The notes beneath the pieces are model-generated. The model made no database searches and was not told the DNA's origin. It saw nothing but the letters and a program-made list of their open reading frames with translations. 64,000 nt of DNA from Corbicula japonica (lineage: Eukaryota > Mollusca > Bivalvia > Venerida > Cyrenidae). The DNA lies in the NCBI GenBank assembly GCA_038501625.1, contig JAZAYU010000012.1, positions 8,680,001-8,744,000 on the forward strand, read 5' to 3'. This document shows positions 34,118 to 45,460 of the stretch, piece by piece. Position numbers and translations under genes: made by a program. The stretch's first letter is position 1. Each line of letters starts with the position of its first letter.

Positions 34118-34340
34118 CCATCTGCTCCATAGTTCAAGCTTATACTCCCATTTGCAACTAGTGTAGATCCAGACCACCGCACGACTGTTCATTCTTATCA
34201 GGATCTAAACAATTGCCTGTAATTCAGAATTAACCTGATGAATCTAAAAGCAACTAGCACAGATCCTGATCAGACTGCACAGATGTTAAGGCTCATCTTT
34301 ACTACAGAGGCTGTTCTTTGGGTAGAAGCCAGATCCATGG
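34118..34340 (+). mobile_element. TTAA MITE, heavily diverged
   Basis: Hairpin arms and linker recognisable; both ends eroded. Confidence 0.5.
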
Positions 34341-34510
34341 AATAATAAAAAAATATTTAAATTTAATTTATAAAAATATATATATATATAATATTCAATC
34401 ACTGTTTAAATAGCAGGGAAATTGGTGGCGGACAACCTTCAACAGAAAATGAAATGGTAGTGATGGTAATTTATTTCTCATGAACACTCTGTATCTTTTT
34501 TTTCCTGCAG

Positions 34511-34678
34511 CCATAAGACAACTATAGACATATCCACTTGATGTGGTTACCAGGAGAAAACAGAATCAGAGGATGCCATGCAGGGACATGATCAATAACA
34601 TTGGGTTGGAGCATGTAGACTTGTTGACGAGACAGTTGGAATGCAAGAACCAGCATTACTGCGCAAGGATAAAAACTG
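34511..34678 (+). ncRNA. Exon-like island of a candidate multi-exon transcript
   Basis: Strong boundaries: ttttttcctgcag| and actg|gtaggc. All three frames have a stop within the first 35 bases, so it is not a fully coding internal exon, although about 45 codons after 34543 are open. Confidence 0.35.
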
Positions 34679-34755
34679 GTAGGCTTGTAAATTTATATTA
34701 TAATTGGTTTTATAACTGTTGTAGCCCTGACTTTTAAGGAATATGGCAGTTACCA

Positions 34756-34936
34756 AATGGGCAAACAATGTAAATCCAGATCAATCACCCAGCACTGGGC
34801 CATCTGATCAGGGTTTAAACTGTTCACTTCTAGATTCATTAGGTTATTTCTGACAGGAAGTGACCAGTGAAGATCGAAATCAAATGGCTTGTGGATGTGC
34901 AAGGTGATGTTTTCCACACTTGTTGCACACATGATT
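34756..34936 (+). mobile_element. TTAA MITE, ends lost
   Basis: Central hairpin-linker-hairpin core only. Confidence 0.55.
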
Positions 34937-34946
34937 AAAACTGCAT

Positions 34947-35187
34947 TAACCCTTTCCTGTACAGATACCCTTTTTTACGCATGTGCGACCAGTGTAGATC
35001 CAGATCAGCCGGCACATCCGTGCCGTCTGATCAGGATCTGCACTGGTCGCATTTTGGTCAGAAATAACCTAAGGAATCAAAAAGCGAACAGTTTAGAGCC
35101 TGATCAGATGGCACGGATGTGCCGGCTGATCTGGATCTAAACTGTTCGCCCTAGCAATAAAGGTGTTTCTGTACAGGAAAGGGTTAA
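34947..35187 (+). mobile_element. TTAA MITE, best-preserved copy
   Basis: Perfect ends ttaaccctttcctgtacaga / tctgtacaggaaagggttaa: TTAA on both sides plus at least 15-bp TIR. Hairpin 1 pairs gtagatccagatcagccggc with gccgtctgatcaggatctgc; hairpin 2 repeats the arrangement. The 5'-TTAA-CCC start is characteristic of piggyBac-superfamily ends. Confidence 0.85.
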
Positions 35188-35321
35188 TGAAGCAGGGCTT
35201 TTCCACCATTTTAATATCAATAATTTCTGGATTAAAGAAAGAAAGGATGCCAAATTACTGAAAAAAAAATCAATTTTCAGTTACATAGTATATTGAGAAT
35301 CAAAGATGAACCATCATTTCA

Positions 35322-35522
35322 TGAGCAAACAGTGTAGATCCAGATCAGCTGGCTCATTCATGCTATTTGATCAGGATCTACAATGTTTGCTTTTAGATTC
35401 ATTACGTTATTTTTGACAGATGTGACCAGTGCAGACACAGATCAGCTGGCAAAGATGTGCCAGCTGATCGGGATCTATAGTGGTTGCACATAAATTGTGT
35501 ATGTGTGGAATAGAGTTTTAAA
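35322..35522 (+). mobile_element. TTAA MITE, 5'-truncated
   Basis: Both hairpins kept; the left terminal 40 bp is lost and the right end is tagagttttaa. Confidence 0.6.
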
Positions 35523-35839
35523 GTTACAGACTTCTATGTTCTATAGACAGTTAGCTGCTTACTGTGTACAATGTGTAGATCATTTGGTACCTAATACCTG
35601 TTCATAGCGGTGTTTATAACAATATCAGTTGTCCAGGTATATTAATTGAATAACCATCAATGAAGACTCTGATTGGACTTTGTAGATTCACAGATGATCT
35701 TGGTCTACACTGGATCATAGTGAGGCAGAAGCTGTACATAGCACTTAGAGTTTATATGTTAGTGCTAAAGCAATGATTGTCAAATTCAGGGACTATTACA
35801 GTGTAACTCTTAACGCAATTGGATATGGGTTTTATTCCA

Positions 35840-35965
35840 AGGGTGACCAGGGCTATCTGATCAGGGTCTACACTGTTCAATTTTAGATTCATCGGGATAT
35901 ATCTGACAAAGAGTGTAGATCCAGATCAGTCGGCATTGGTTTACACTGGTCGCCAATGTGTTAAC
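35840..35965 (+). mobile_element. TTAA MITE, degraded
   Basis: Only ctgatcagggtctacactgt, the linker and one arm remain. Confidence 0.45.
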
Positions 35966-36191
35966 GGCAAAATGCTGTTCAATGAAACTTTGCACAAATG
36001 AATGTTACTAATTTATCTTCATTTTGCATAATATGTTAAGGCATGTTAAAACAATATAGAAAAATCGTGAGATCTAAAAATTCCATAAACTTCTATTTGC
36101 ATAACAAGCAAGGAGGAGTGTAGTGGACCTTTAAATTTGGAAGTTTTCAGTATGTTTCATGTATAAATTTATTCTGTCTTTCATGTTACAG

Positions 36192-36323
36192 AAAAATGAC
36201 AGTCGTGATGTTGATGACCCTGATGTAATACATGAAACTACCAGCTCCAGATGGTTTCCTTGCGGGAGCCCAGATGGAGTGTTGGGAGGTTAGATGCGCA
36301 GAGTGGCATACTCATATAAAAAT
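36192..36323 (+). ncRNA. Exon-like island of a candidate multi-exon transcript
   Basis: Acceptor tcatgttacag| and strong donor aat|gtgagt. A frame of about 33 codons (KNDSRDVDDPDVIHETTSSR...) ends in a stop before the donor. It could be a terminal coding piece or non-coding. Confidence 0.35.
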
Positions 36324-36537
36324 GTGAGTAACATTGAAATTAAGATCTTAAATACTAAAATTGAAGAACCTAAAATCCCAGAAAGCGCATAAACATTGAT
36401 AGAGGGTTTAAGTTTTTCTCACCTGGACACCTGCACCCCAAATGTCTTACAAACTGACCAAACTGTGCATCTGGAAGCATTTTACATGTCAACACTTCAT
36501 CCTTGGAGTAGTATTATATATATGGAATATTATAACA

Positions 36538-36662
36538 GTATGCATTCTGTAGGTTCCTTTTTTTTGAGTTGGGTATGTAAACAATATCGCGCGAGTCCGA
36601 AGGTGGAGCGTGATGTGGTTACATATGCAACGAAAAATAATACGAACCTACAGAATGCATAC
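36538..36662 (+). mobile_element. 125-bp MITE with 19-bp perfect terminal inverted repeats
   Basis: gtatgcattctgtaggttc / gaacctacagaatgcatac, compatible with a TA target duplication just inside the ends. The centre is unusually CpG-rich (atatcgcgcgagtccg). Confidence 0.7.
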
Positions 36663-36699
36663 AGAACTGAAGTCATACTTATATGAACAGGTAGGTTGA

Positions 36700-37024
36700 G
36701 TTTCAACATGCTATGTGCAACCATGCAGTCAGATCAGGATCTTCATTATTCATATATAGACTCATAAGGTTGTGTAGACCACGAACTGAACATTGTGGAT
36801 CCAAAGCAGCCCTCAGTTGATCTAGAACTAGAAGAGTTACACATGGGATAAAGGACAAGTCCCAGAAAAAGGGTTTATGCAATGGAATAACCTTATTATC
36901 GGCCTGAGTCAGTTCATTCAATATGGGAATGACCATGTGCCAAAATCTATTTTCTGAATTACCAACGGTGTAGACCTGATCAGACTTGATGCACATTCTG
37001 ATCTGGATCTACACTGGTTGCATA
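36700..37024 (+). mobile_element. TTAA MITE remnants
   Basis: Isolated arms (gtcagatcaggatcttc at the left; ctgatctggatctacactgg at the right) around unrelated sequence. Confidence 0.35.
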
Positions 37025-37304
37025 TCCAGTCTGACAAAATTGACAATAGGCTTTGCACTTAAATAGGTAAAATTTTACAAGTGGCAGCTCAGTCTGTTAA
37101 CAGTTTCCTCCTTTTATTATTAACCCATGAACGATTTTAGCATAGTGCAGCGTTAGTCCCCAAGATAAATACAACTTGTCAGATTAGTTATTCCGTATTG
37201 GACAATGTCATTTTCAAGTACTTAATTTTGCAGCTTCCCTTGTTCTATTTGACATCATTACTACGTCACACCATGTTGATATAAAATTCCGTCACATACC
37301 AAAC

Positions 37305-37472
37305 TCCAAACAGTTTAGATCCAGATCATCTGGCACATTAATGTCATCTGATCAGGATCTACACTGTTCACTTTTTTGGTCAGAAATAGCCTAATTAATC
37401 AGAGTGTGAACAGTGTAGATCTTGATCAGATGGCATGTATAACAGCCATATCCCTTGGCATCAAGTGTTAAA
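37305..37472 (+). mobile_element. TTAA MITE, ends missing
   Basis: Hairpin 1, linker and one arm of hairpin 2 are well kept. Confidence 0.6.
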
Positions 37473-37848
37473 ACAGAGAGAAGATTGTCAGAATATCATC
37501 AGCCATTCATTATTCACATCTGAAAGATCTGTTGCAGTTGCAAATTCTTCAAAGAATACTATTTATTTTATGCTTTTCTGTGAATTATAGATTATTTCCA
37601 GTGAAATAAAAGTGGTGTTTCACTGTTTTCAAACAGTGGAATACCATTTTTATTTTCACTGCTTTTTTCACATTGGTACACAAACGCACATAACTTACCG
37701 AATGAAATGTTTACAAAACAGCTCAAATTTGGATATTTGATGTCATGATGTCACGCCATAAACAAGCGGTTTTGGCACCGTTTCTTTCACTTTTTTTCTG
37801 TCAAATTCACATAAATTGTGCACTAAAAGCAAAAAATAAAAAGAAATC

Positions 37849-37985
37849 TTTTACCAGTGAAAGATAGATAATTATATTTCACTTGTGAACTCCGCAATTA
37901 TGTATTTTCACTCGTGGCTTCACCACTCATGAAAATACGAATTCTGGAGCTCACTGAAATATATTTCTATCTTACACTGGTAAAA
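37849..37985. mobile_element. 137-bp fold-back element
   Basis: Inverted ends ttttaccagtg..agatagat / atctatcttacactggtaaaa with further internal symmetry (tattttcactcgtgg / ccactcatgaaaata). A second short hairpin (tttcactgttttcaaacagtg) lies 220 bp upstream. Confidence 0.6.
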
Positions 37986-38122
37986 ACAAATATCCTCTGT
38001 TTTACAGTTTAAGGTTCCAATTGTAGTAGTGCATCAGAGTTAGAAATGTTGATCATATACCATAATATACGAATTTAATTTATGATATTTTCACTTGACC
38101 AAATCATCTGCTCTTATTACAG

Positions 38123-38353
38123 GAATTAGTAAGAGCACTAGCTAGCTGACTGACTGTGTGGTAACCAAGATAGATACAGGGAATGTCATGAATCCAGGAA
38201 CAGAATCTAAGGAATTTCTTAATGGGACAGAATTAAGAGAATGTTTCGATGAAGCATTGAACATTCCGATCCATTTCCTACTATATGTAGACAATATTAA
38301 TGGGTTAGGACGAACATCTTCATGGAACTAAAGCCTGGTTAAAAAGTGTACTG
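38123..38353 (+). ncRNA. Exon-like island with a 47-codon ORF
   Basis: Acceptor tcttattacag| and donor actg|gtaggt. Contains an ATG-initiated frame, 38188-38331 (MNPGTESKEFLNGTELRECF... ending SSWN), preceded by other stops. No family recognised. Confidence 0.35.
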
Positions 38354-38659
38354 GTAGGTAGCATTGTACATGTGTTAGATATTGTTTGCTGAATTAATAA
38401 TACTAGTTGTCATTTTCCAAGTATAGGTCAGTCATTTCTATCCAAGCCTTCATTTTAATTAAAGAATGGAATGCATTGGCATTGTTCAGTGTTCCGTAGG
38501 ACAAAGTTTCATCCTTAATGTTGATATGCTGTGTAGTGTCTTCATAAGATATGGCAGGGGCCCCATTAGCTTCTAAATCTCAAGGGCCATTTTGATTATA
38601 TAAATTAGGAATTCTGTGAATAGCTAAAATACCCCTAATTATAGGAAAAAAATGACCCT

Positions 38660-39271
38660 TAAACTGAGTCTTAGGGGTCAGTTTTTTTTTTCATTTTAAC
38701 AAGTGCTCATGTCTAAAATCTTTGTCAAAAACAACTATTCACAAATGCATAACTTAAAAAAATTATCTTAAGGTCAATTTTCAAGTTAAGCTCATTTTCT
38801 TACATACTATTTGTGTAGTGTCTAAGGGAGATCACTGCATTGGAGATTTGCAAACTCCTTGTAGCGGTTACTTCCCTTCAGAGTTTAGTATCAAAGGGAG
38901 ATAATTGCATTGGAGTTTTGCTAACTCCTTGTAGCGGTTACTTCCCTTCTCAGTTAAGTATCTTACTAAGCAAACTGTCATTGATCAATGTTGAATTTTA
39001 CTTAAGATTTTTCATCAGGATTCACATTTTCAATCTGATCTGGATCTAAACTATTCACTTCTTGGTCAGAAGTTATCAATGAATTTAAAAGACCGGTACA
39101 GATCTTTTGTGGATATAGGATGATAGACATATTCATGGAGTAGCAATATGTTTTCTTTGTAACTTGGATTTTGTAATGTATGTTTACAGGGGCAGTTGAG
39201 TGACACTTGTGGCCACAGTATACCAGAATTCACTGTTTGCTTCAAGGCTTGCTCAGACGGAAGGAACAACA
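38660..39271 (+). repeat. Tandem segmental duplication, left copy (about 0.7-kb period)
   Basis: Matches 39360-39983: aagggagat.attgca.tggag, actccttgta, ttcacattttca.tctgatctggatct and the exon-like end tttacaggggcagttg all recur at an offset of about 698 bp. The left copy has an additional internal 70-bp duplication (ctccttgtagcggttacttc twice). Confidence 0.7.
39190..39271 (+). ncRNA. Exon-like island, duplicated (copy 1)
   Basis: Acceptor atgtttacag| and donor a|gtatgt. Shares about 80% with 39888-39983. Confidence 0.35.
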
Positions 39272-39359
39272 GTATGTTTACTACCATAAAATATAATATC
39301 TCAATACCATACAAGTGTTTTTTTTCTGCTGGCTGCAAATTCTGCGGTTTTTCTTAAAA

Positions 39360-39983
39360 TTCATGGGTGTTCTTAAAAATGACCGTTAAACTATATCATA
39401 GCCTTCATAGGTGTAATTCTTTTTCATTTTTATCAATTGCTCATGTTCTCTGAAATCTGTCAACAAAAACTGTTCACTGTTGCATAACTTTAAAATAATT
39501 ATCATGATGTAAATTCTTTTATCTCATTTTTTACATATTGATTTGTGTAGTGTCAAAGGGAGATAATTGCAATGGAGTTTTGGAAACTCCTTGTAACGAT
39601 TACTCCCCTTCACAGTTAGGTATCCTATAAAGCAAACCATCATTAATCACTATTGAAACTCACATAGATTTTCCATCAAGATTCACATTTTCAGTCTGAT
39701 CTGGATCTACACTATTAACTACGTGGTTAGAAGTAACCCAGTGTATAAAAGACTTGTAAAAATCTTGATGAATATTGGATATAACCCACATTTTATGGAA
39801 TAGCAATATCTGTGGACTAAATTTTTCCTTCTGACAGCTTTTAACTTGGATCTTGTAATAAACAGATTTTACTTAATATGTTTACAGGGGCAGTTGGGAG
39901 ACACTTGTGGGCCGCAGTATACCAGAAATCACTGTTGTGACTACCTGTTGGCTTGAAGCCCTGCTCAGATAAGAGGAACATTG
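39360..39983 (+). repeat. Tandem segmental duplication, right copy
   Basis: See the left copy; diverged by substitutions and small indels, so it is not an assembly stutter. Confidence 0.7.
39888..39983 (+). ncRNA. Exon-like island, duplicated (copy 2)
   Basis: Acceptor atgtttacag| and donor ttg|gtatgt. Longer than copy 1 by a 14-bp insertion. Confidence 0.35.
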
Positions 39984-40325
39984 GTATGTTTGCCTTCATA
40001 AATTCTCAATATAATCAATTAAAGAATTGCTACTTTTTGTACCTCCTGCAGTAGCAGCCAGGTAGCAGGTAGACACATAGGGATCATATTGTCAGTCCGA
40101 CTTACTCAGTCGGCAGCTCCTAACTCTTGTTTTACTAATTTTTGAGTTATGGTCCTTTCAAATTACAGTCCTCACTAGTTATGTCAAAATTGCTTAAGTC
40201 CAAACATATGTTATCTTGAATTTCCAGGTCCTGTCTTGGCATATCTGTGAAATCTTATCTAGATCTCTAATTGTTTAGAAATAACCTAATACTAGCAGAT
40301 ATAAATCACCTTCAGCAGTATTTCT

Positions 40326-40440
40326 AAAAATTTTGGCAGGCCGGTCAATGACTGATTTTCGGAAAAAAAAATCTGATTGAAATTTCAAAATTGGTAAAAA
40401 AAATCAGTCATGAATAGTGGCCCATAAATTGTTATAAATA
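40326..40440 (-). repeat. Dispersed repeat D, inverted copy
   Basis: Reverse complement of 7941-8057 (ggcaggccggtcaatgact ... tcatgaatagtggccca). Confidence 0.55.
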
Positions 40441-40806
40441 TTACGTACATGTATAATTTTTCACAGCTTAATCATCTATTAACCTGTCAATTATCAACTT
40501 CACAACTCTGCTACATGTTCCATGACTACAGGTTTTGTGAATAGCATGCTTCATAGGTGAAACAGAATGTGGTCCGTCTCATTTTTGTGTCGCCTGCAAT
40601 AGCAGGTAGACACATACGGATCCTATTGTCCGTCGACGTCGTCAATGGCGGAAGCGTCTGGTAGTCCCCCAACTTTAACATGAAACTTAATGTTTCCTAT
40701 AACTTAGAAAGTACTTGTCCTATTGACTTCATACGTGGAATATATCATCATCATGAACAGCAACATCAGTTACAACAAGAATGATAATTCCTGTTTGTCT
40801 ATTTTT

Positions 40807-42418
40807 AGCTCACCTGAGCCATAGGCTCATGGTGAGCTTTTGTGACCCGTCTTTGTCCGGCGTCCGGCGTCCGGCGTCCGTCGTCCGTCAACAATTTCCT
40901 TTAAACAACATCTCCTCTGAAACCACTTGATGGATTTTAACCAAATTTGTCCTGAAGCATCCTGGCACTGATGTCTACAAAAGTTGTTCAAATCATGACC
41001 ACAGGGTCAAGGTCAAGGTCACTGCTGCTAAAAATAGAAATTCAGTCTTTGCTCAATTACTTGAGTTTGCTTAGGCCTATTGACTCCAAACTTGGTATAT
41101 GGGTAGCTTATATCAAATGGCAGCTTGGGGTTGCTACCCAGGTGTCTGTGATCAAGGTCAAGGTCACTGTTACTAAAAATAGAAATTCAGTCTTTGCTCA
41201 ATTACTTGAGTTTGCTTAGGCCTATTGACTCCAAACTTGCTGTATGGGTAGCTTATATCAAAAGGCAGCTTGTAGTTGCTACCCAGGTGTCTGTGATCAA
41301 GGTCAAGGTCACTGTTGCTAAAAATAGAAATTCAGTCTTTGCTCAATTACTTGAGTTTGCTTAGGCCTATTGACTCTAAACTTAGTGTATGGGTTGCTTA
41401 TATCAAAAGGCAGCTTGGGGTTGCTACCCAGGTGTCTGTGATCAAGGTCAAGGTCACTGTTGCTAAAAAAAGAAATTCAGTCTTTGCTCAATTACTTGAG
41501 TTTGCTTAGGCCTATTGACTCCAAACTTGGTTTATGGGTAGCTTATATCAAATGGCAGCTTGGGGTTGCTACCCAGATGTCTGTGATTAAGGTCAAGGTC
41601 ACTGTTGCTAAAAATAGAAATTCAGTTTCTGCTTAATAACTTGAGTTTGCTTTGGCATATTGACTCCAAACTTGATGTATGGGTAGCTTATATCAAAAGG
41701 CAGCTTGGGGTTGCAACCCAGGTGTCTGTGATTAAGGTCAAGGTCACTGTGCTTAAAAATAGAAATGCAGTTTCTACTTAATTACTTGAGATTGCTTTGG
41801 CCTATTGACTCCAAACTTGGTATATGGATAGCTTATATCCAGAGGCAGCTTGGGGTTGCTACCCAGGTGTCTGTGATTAAGGTCAAGGTCACTGTTACTA
41901 AAAATAGAAATTCAGTTTCTACTTAATTACTTGAGATTGCTTTGGCCTATTGACTCCAAACTGGGTATATGGATAGCTTTAATTAAGAGGCAACTTGGGA
42001 AAGCTACCTATGTGTCTGTGATCAAGGTCAAGGTCACTGTTGCTTAAAATAGAAATTCAGTTTCCACTTAATAACTTGAGTTTGCTTTGGTTTTGTGACT
42101 CCACACTTGGTGTATGAGTAGCTTATATTAAGAGGCAGCTTGGGATTGCTACCCAGGTGTCTCTTATCAAGGTAAAGGTCACTGTTGCTAAAAATAGAAA
42201 TTCAGTTTCCACTTAATTACTTGAGTTTGCTTTGGCATATTGACTCCAAACTTGGTATATGGGTAGCTTATAACAAGAGACAAATTGGGATTGCTACCCA
42301 CGTGTCTGTGATCAAGGTCAAGGTCACTGTTGTTTAAAAATAAAAATTCAGTTTCTGGTTAATAACTTGAGTTTCATACTCAGGTGAGCGATTCAGGGCC
42401 ATCATGGCCCTCTTGTTT
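40807..42418 (+). mobile_element. Helentron-like element (family F), complete, inserted in family G
   Basis: 5' end agctcacctgagccatag, (ggcgtcc)n microsatellite, ten about 146-bp units, 3' hairpin gggccatcatggccc followed by tcttgttt. Its flanks rejoin a family G unit (..attttt / gagtt..) without target duplication, consistent with insertion between two Ts. The 82- and 64-codon frames inside it are repeat artefacts. Confidence 0.75.
41000..42370 (+). repeat. Tandem array, ten units of about 146 bp (family F core)
   Basis: The marker ggtcaaggtcactg recurs near 41010, 41153, 41300, 41448, 41590, 41738, 41885, 42028, 42172 (one change) and 42318. Units also share ttgactccaaacttggt and cagcttggggttgctaccca. 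Confidence 0.85.
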
Positions 42419-43350
42419 GAGTTGTGCCCCTTTCAAATGCAACTTTAACATGAACCTTAATGTTGCCTTTAACTTTGAAAGTACATTTCTTATTCACTTC
42501 ATACTTGGAATACATCATCATGAACAGCAACATTTGTTACAACAAGAATGATAACTCCTGTTTAACTTTTTTTTAGTTATGCCCCTTTCAAATGCAACTT
42601 TAAAATGAAACTTAATGTTGCCTTTAACTTTGAAAGTACTTTTCCTATTCACTTCATACTTGCAATATATCATCATCATAAACAACAACATTGGCTACAA
42701 CAAGAATGATAACTCCTGTTTGACTATTTTTCAATTATGCCCCTTTCAAAGGCAACTTTAACATGAAACTTAATGCAATTCAATTGCCTTTGAAAGTTCT
42801 TGACCTATTCACTTCATAATTGGAATGTATCATCATCATGAACAACAACATCGCTTACAACAACAATGATAACTCCTGTTTGACTAATTTTGAGTTATTT
42901 CCCTTTCAAATGCATCTTAAAACATAATCTTAATGTTACATATAACTTTGCAAGTACTTGTCTTTTACTTAATACTCAGGAAATATCATCTTCATGAACA
43001 ACATTGGTTACAACAAGAATGATAACTCCTGTTTGATTTATTTTTAATTATGCCCCTTTCAAATGCAACTTCAACATGAAACTTAATCTTGCATATAACT
43101 TTGAAATTACTTTTCCTATTCATTTAATATTGGGAATATATCATAATCATAAACAATGCTATATGTGAACAAGAATGATTAGTCCTGTTTCAATTTTTTT
43201 AGTTATGCCCCTTTCAAAGGAGACTTTAACATAAAAATGTGGCATATAGTAAAAAGTACTTATTCTATTCATTTAATACTCGGAATATATCATCTTCATG
43301 AATTATGCCCCATTCAAATGCAACTTCAACATTAAACTTTATGTTGCCTA

Positions 43351-44063
43351 TTAGTAAGCCTGTTGCATACGTAGATTTGTGTAATTTTGTAAAGATTCAA
43401 GAATTAACTACATCTGGTAAATAATCAAATAATATTTCAAATCAGTAAAAGATATAATATTTTGAAACGATTGATGTTTTTTTGCGTAAAGCTAATACTT
43501 GCCTTTCAAAATTTCCGGGAGTTAATAAAAGTTCAATTAACTAAAAAATACACTTAACAATAACTATGAACACTGCAGCTGTAGATTACTGTTTTGAACT
43601 ATTGCGTCATGTTTTCATTGCATGTGATGCTTGTGTATTACAACAAAGAGGCCCATCATGGTAAACTTCAAACATTGCTTGTTGCTCTGAAAATTGATCA
43701 AATAAATTTTAAATCTATAGCTCAAACATCATTAATCTGTAGAGTGGTAGTATTCTATGAGGGAAGAATGAACTGGGGATCAGGAGAGTAAAATGGGCTG
43801 TATGTGGGGACCTGAAGTCAGGAAATAGTCAGTTTTGGTGCCAATCTCTGACTGGGATTTTGAAATTTAAGAAACACTGACCTTCAGTGATAGCTCTATG
43901 ATCAACTCTTTGATAATTCTTCTTTCTGTTGGAATTTTGCCAAGTATTTGGCATGGCACACTTTGCCCAATTAACAAATTTGTCAGAAAATAACCTGTCC
44001 AAAATAGCATTAGGTAGTAATCTTTATGGTTGCTAAATTATTATTGTACTTTCCTTTTTTCAG
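43351..44063. other. No gene recognised
   Basis: AT-rich. One 65-codon frame (43594-43791) without motifs is not claimed. Would be intron of the candidate transcript. Confidence 0.35.
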
Positions 44064-44570
44064 TTGACTGGATGCAGTTGTTCTGGTTCATTGAAATCAT
44101 CCTCCTTCAGTAGTAATCACTACTCTGCCGGTTGGACAATTCAGTTACTCTAATGATATGACATTCGTTATTTCGGATTAATCTGTAGCAGTAGTCATTA
44201 TTCAACTTTTGGCAACTCGGAAGACATTAAAACCAATTTTTTATGACATATAAGACATATGACATTCATATTTTTGAGTGATTCAGTGGTGGAAACCATC
44301 GTTCTTCTAACTATTGTCAACTCTGGAGAAGTTAAAACCAATTTTAATGACATTTAACACACATACCATTCGTAGTTTTGAGTTATTCTTAGCTGAAACA
44401 TTCTTCCAACTGTTGGCAACTCTGGAGAAGTTTAAACCAATTTCAGTGACATTAATGACATGTGTATATTGACATTCTTAAAAGATTGCCTTGTACATTT
44501 GTATATTGTATTTTGATGTTGCAAGTTAAATCATTGTTGAAAAAACATCTTATACAAAGTCCAGTCTTTG
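44064..44570 (+). ncRNA. Possible terminal exon of the candidate transcript, with internal repeats
   Basis: Follows a strong acceptor (tttcctttttttcag|). Contains three diverged about 110-bp units (ggcaactc.gga.gaagtt.aaaccaatttt.atgacat). No clear poly(A) signal, so the end is approximate. Confidence 0.3.
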
Positions 44571-45285
44571 CAAGTTTATTAAATTGATGAATGTATGTGA
44601 ATATTGACAATTTTAATTGATTGCTGTGTGTATTGTATGGTTGAATTGCTCTTATAATTGATTGCTGTGTATATTTTATGTGTTATTCCTTGTTTAATGA
44701 TTAATTATATTGTATGTGTTTCTTGATTGCTGAGTATATTGTATGGTTTAATTGCTGTTCTAATTTATTGCCAGTTTGATGATGGAAAATATTGTATTTG
44801 TTGATTGCCATTTTAATTGATTGCCGAGTATAGTATATGGTTTTATTGCTCTTCTAATTGATTGCTGTTTATATTCTATGCGTTTTTTGCTAGTTTAATT
44901 ATTAAGTACATTGTATGTGTTTAATTGATTGCCAAGTTTATTGCCATGGTTTTACTGCTGTTCTAATTTATTGTAACAATTATGTGTTTTTTGCCAGTTT
45001 AATTATTGTTTATATTGTATGTGTTTATTGCCAATTTGATTGCAGAGTACATTTTTATTTATTGTTAGTTTAATTGATTTAATAGCATGTGTTTATTGCC
45101 AATTTAATTGATTGCCAAGTTTATTGTGTGTTTATTGCCAATTTAAGGGATTCTGGAGTTTATTTTATGTATTTTTGCAGTTTAATTCATCACCAGTTAA
45201 CTGATTGCTGGTAATATTGTTTGGTTGTATTGCTTTTCTAATTTATTGCCAAGTATAAAGTATGTGTTGGTGCCATTTAAATGGA
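44570..45285. repeat. Degenerate AT-rich minisatellite
   Basis: Irregular repetition of ttaattgattgct/ccagt, gtatattgtatg and tgtgtttattgcca with variable spacing. Confidence 0.6.
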
Positions 45286-45460
45286 TGTAGAAATTGCTAC
45301 TTTGTTAGCTAACTTGAGCCAGAGGCTCATGTGAGCTATTGTGATTGAGATTTGGTCTGTGTCATATAAGTTTTTCAATAAGTTTCACCCATCATCATAC
45401 TTCATTTGTATGAATATATTTTCTTTTTACAAGATTCAATCAAATTAAAAATCAGAAAAC

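Larger units (their letters stand above)
40577..43350 (+). mobile_element. Helentron-like element (family G), interrupted by family F at 40807-42418
   Basis: Starts tgtgtcgcctgcaatagcagg, then ccgtcgacgtcgtc microsatellite and about 145-bp units (cccctttcaaatgcaacttt.acatgaa.cttaatgttgc..aactttgaaagtact..cattcacttcatactt..atgaac.caacatt..ttacaacaagaatgataactcctgttt). About seven units follow 42419. A truncated relative of the 5' end lies at about 40040-40130. Confidence 0.65.

Noticed and set aside
40971..41509. Repeated 82- and 64-residue frames
   Set aside because: Translations of the family F tandem unit; no selection for frame visible.
41000..43350. CRISPR-like array of regular repeats
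   Set aside because: Units of about 146 bp with no distinct spacers in a eukaryotic context; transposon cores.
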